From assembly GCA_964423705.1 (NCBI GenBank), contig CAYRGA010000096.1:1-6795 (forward strand): a DNA stretch of 6,795 nucleotides, given 5' to 3'. Shown here piece after piece: positions 5,907-6,795 of this stretch (position 1 is its first letter; each line of letters starts with the position of its first letter). The stretch comes from CAKSIN01 sp964423705 (GTDB lineage: Bacteria; Bacillota; Clostridia; UMGS1810). The notes under the pieces are model-generated. The model was not told the origin of the DNA, did no database searches, and saw nothing but the letters and a program-made list of their open reading frames with translations. The translations under genes and the position numbers were made by a program.

Positions 5907-6278
5907 ATGAACGAAGAAATTTCACTGCATGATAAAATGCGTATAATACAGGAAATCGTTCCGGGAAAGCAGATTACACTTCTGCACATCATAGCAAACC
6001 CGGATGAAATTCTCTACAAAAAGCTGGGACTTGACCCGGCGGTGGACTACAGTAAATCCGCAATCGGAATCGTCACCATGTCCCCCAGCGAAACAGCTAT
6101 AATAGCAGGTGACATTGCGATAAAGTCGTCGGGTGCGACCTTGGGCTTTGTGGACAGATTCAGCGGAACGCTCATCGTCACGGGAAGCGTTTCGGAGGTA
6201 GAGGCATCACTCAGAGCCATCTCGGACTATGCCGCCGAGGTTCTGGGCTTCAGTGTATGCACACTCACAAAAACATGA
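5907..6278 (+). CDS. eutS: EutS/PduU-type BMC shell protein
   Basis: This 123-aa protein matches the EutS/PduU family. The N-terminal block RIIQEIVPGKQITLLHIIAN, the central AIGIVTMSPSETAIIAGDIA and the C-terminal GFVDRFSGTLIVTGSV are all family hallmarks. These are circularly permuted BMC-domain proteins that form shell hexamers whose pore is capped by a small beta-barrel. It therefore marks the GRE as microcompartment-associated. The ribosome binding site AGGAGG (5895-5900) is 6 bases before the ATG and overlaps the activase stop. Its stop overlaps the next gene's start by the ATGA arrangement. No ordinary BMC-H hexamer or pentameric vertex protein is in this window, so this protein cannot build a shell alone. 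EutS versus PduU naming is not decidable by eye. Confidence 0.93.
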   Translation: MNEEISLHDKMRIIQEIVPGKQITLLHIIANPDEILYKKLGLDPAVDYSKSAIGIVTMSPSETAIIAGDIAIKSSGATLGFVDRFSGTLIVTGSVSEVEASLRAISDYAAEVLGFSVCTLTKT

Positions 6279-6724
6279 AAAAGATAATATTCATGGGCAG
6301 AGTCGGCTGCGGGAAAACCACACTTACTCAAAAACTCAAAGGTAAAAAAACAAAATACAAAAAAACCCAGTATATCGACTATAACGATTTTATAATAGAT
6401 ACACCGGGCGAATATGCGGAGAATCACGACCTCGGTGCGGCATTGGCACTGTATTCGTACGAAGCGGACATCGTGGGACTGCTGATTTCGGCGACCGACC
6501 AATATTCGCTTTTTCCGCCGAACATAACCTGTATGGTGAACCGCGAGGTTATAGGCATAGTGACTCAGACGGACAGACCCGATGCCCATCCCCAAAGAGC
6601 CGCGGCATGGCTGGAAAACAGCGGATGCAAGAAGATTTTCTTCATTAGTTCGAAAAGCGGTGACGGCATAAATGAGCTTTTGAATTATCTGGGTTATGAC
6701 ACAGTCAAAAAACAAAAACAATAA
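6275..6724 (+). CDS. eutP: EutP/PduV-family small GTPase
   Basis: This 149-aa P-loop protein has GRVGCGKT at residues 8-15, the switch-like DTPGEY at 42-47 and a SSKSG G5-like motif late in the protein. The KKTQ-x-I-x-Y and SLFPPNI stretches are typical of EutP/PduV, the accessory GTPase of ethanolamine and propanediol microcompartments. PduV is reported to localise to the shell, but its role is unresolved. The G4 motif, usually TKxD, reads TQTD (residues 97-100), replacing the lysine that contacts the guanine base. I chose ATG 6275 because it overlaps the eutS stop (ATGA, translational coupling) and places the P-loop 7 residues in. The upstream in-frame ATG at 6257 would add MHTHKN and has no good ribosome binding site. 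No terminator is visible before the next promoter. Confidence 0.9.
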   Translation: MKKIIFMGRVGCGKTTLTQKLKGKKTKYKKTQYIDYNDFIIDTPGEYAENHDLGAALALYSYEADIVGLLISATDQYSLFPPNITCMVNREVIGIVTQTDRPDAHPQRAAAWLENSGCKKIFFISSKSGDGINELLNYLGYDTVKKQKQ

Positions 6725-6751
6725 AAATCAAACAAATTCAAAAATAAAAAC

Positions 6752-6761
6752 AGAAATTTCT
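6752..6761. promoter_or_regulatory. Perfect 10-bp palindrome next to -35 box (possible operator)
   Basis: AGAAATTTCT is a perfect palindrome ending 1 base before the TTGACA -35 box at 6763. Its position suits a regulator site, but short A/T palindromes are common by chance in such a region, so this is only a candidate. Confidence 0.2.
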
Positions 6762-6762
6762 A

Positions 6763-6791
6763 TTGACAAACCAACATTTAGGTAGTACAAT
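6763..6791 (+). promoter_or_regulatory. Near-consensus sigma-A promoter at window edge
   Basis: TTGACA (6763-6768), a 17-bp spacer and TACAAT (6786-6791), preceded by an A-rich tract (6725-6760) resembling an UP element. The promoter lies downstream of the GTPase gene, so it opens a new rightward transcription unit that starts beyond the window. Its gene is not visible. Confidence 0.8.
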
Positions 6792-6795
6792 ATAA

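Noticed and set aside
6257..6274. Upstream ATG as the EutP start
   Set aside because: It lacks a ribosome binding site at proper distance and would add residues not expected before the P-loop. The ATGA overlap at 6275 is the better start.

Overview
The window looks like a draft scaffold from an anaerobic, low-to-mid GC Clostridia (Firmicutes) genome, probably a gut-type Oscillospirales or Lachnospirales relative. Reasons: strong AGGAGG-type ribosome binding sites, sigma-A promoters with TTGACA and TATAAT-like boxes, A/T-rich spacers, and an oxygen-sensitive glycyl radical enzyme linked to bacterial microcompartment (BMC) genes. A run of exactly 100 N inside a tandem repeat shows it is a scaffold with a gap of unknown length. 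The taxon is an inference.

Left part (1 to about 1680) is a gene graveyard. On the minus strand are remnants that look like a phage head (minor capsid) gene carrying an in-frame TGA, followed with an ATGA overlap by a phage-type Barnase/EndoU/ColicinE5/RelE-like nuclease (PBECR-like) gene. The nuclease gene is broken by a single-base frameshift in a C5A5 run, and correcting it restores a family-like C-terminus. The phage piece abuts a plus-strand ribbon-helix-helix (RHH) gene that has lost its start and ends in a rho-independent terminator. Next come the C-terminal fragment of an unrecognised minus-strand protein and a 60-bp tandem hairpin repeat array containing the assembly gap.

Right part (about 1747 to 6724) is one compact plus-strand operon behind a sigma-A promoter. 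The order is a Cof-type HAD phosphatase, a glycyl radical enzyme (GRE) with glycerol/1,2-propanediol dehydratase active-site residues, its radical-SAM activase, an EutS/PduU-type BMC shell protein and an EutP/PduV-type GTPase. The GRE would dehydrate 1,2-propanediol (or glycerol) to an aldehyde inside a BMC, the activase would install the glycyl radical, EutS would form part of the shell, and the GTPase would have an accessory role. No aldehyde or alcohol dehydrogenase, phosphotransacylase, ordinary BMC-H hexamer or BMC-P pentamer is present, so the rest of the compartment must lie outside this window, either downstream or in another locus. Two features stand out. The GRE has a roughly 48-residue internal insertion with amphipathic helices that could be an internal encapsulation peptide. 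The activase lacks the ferredoxin-like cysteine domain usual in dehydratase activases.

A near-consensus promoter at the extreme right edge (6763-6791) starts another transcription unit that leaves the window.
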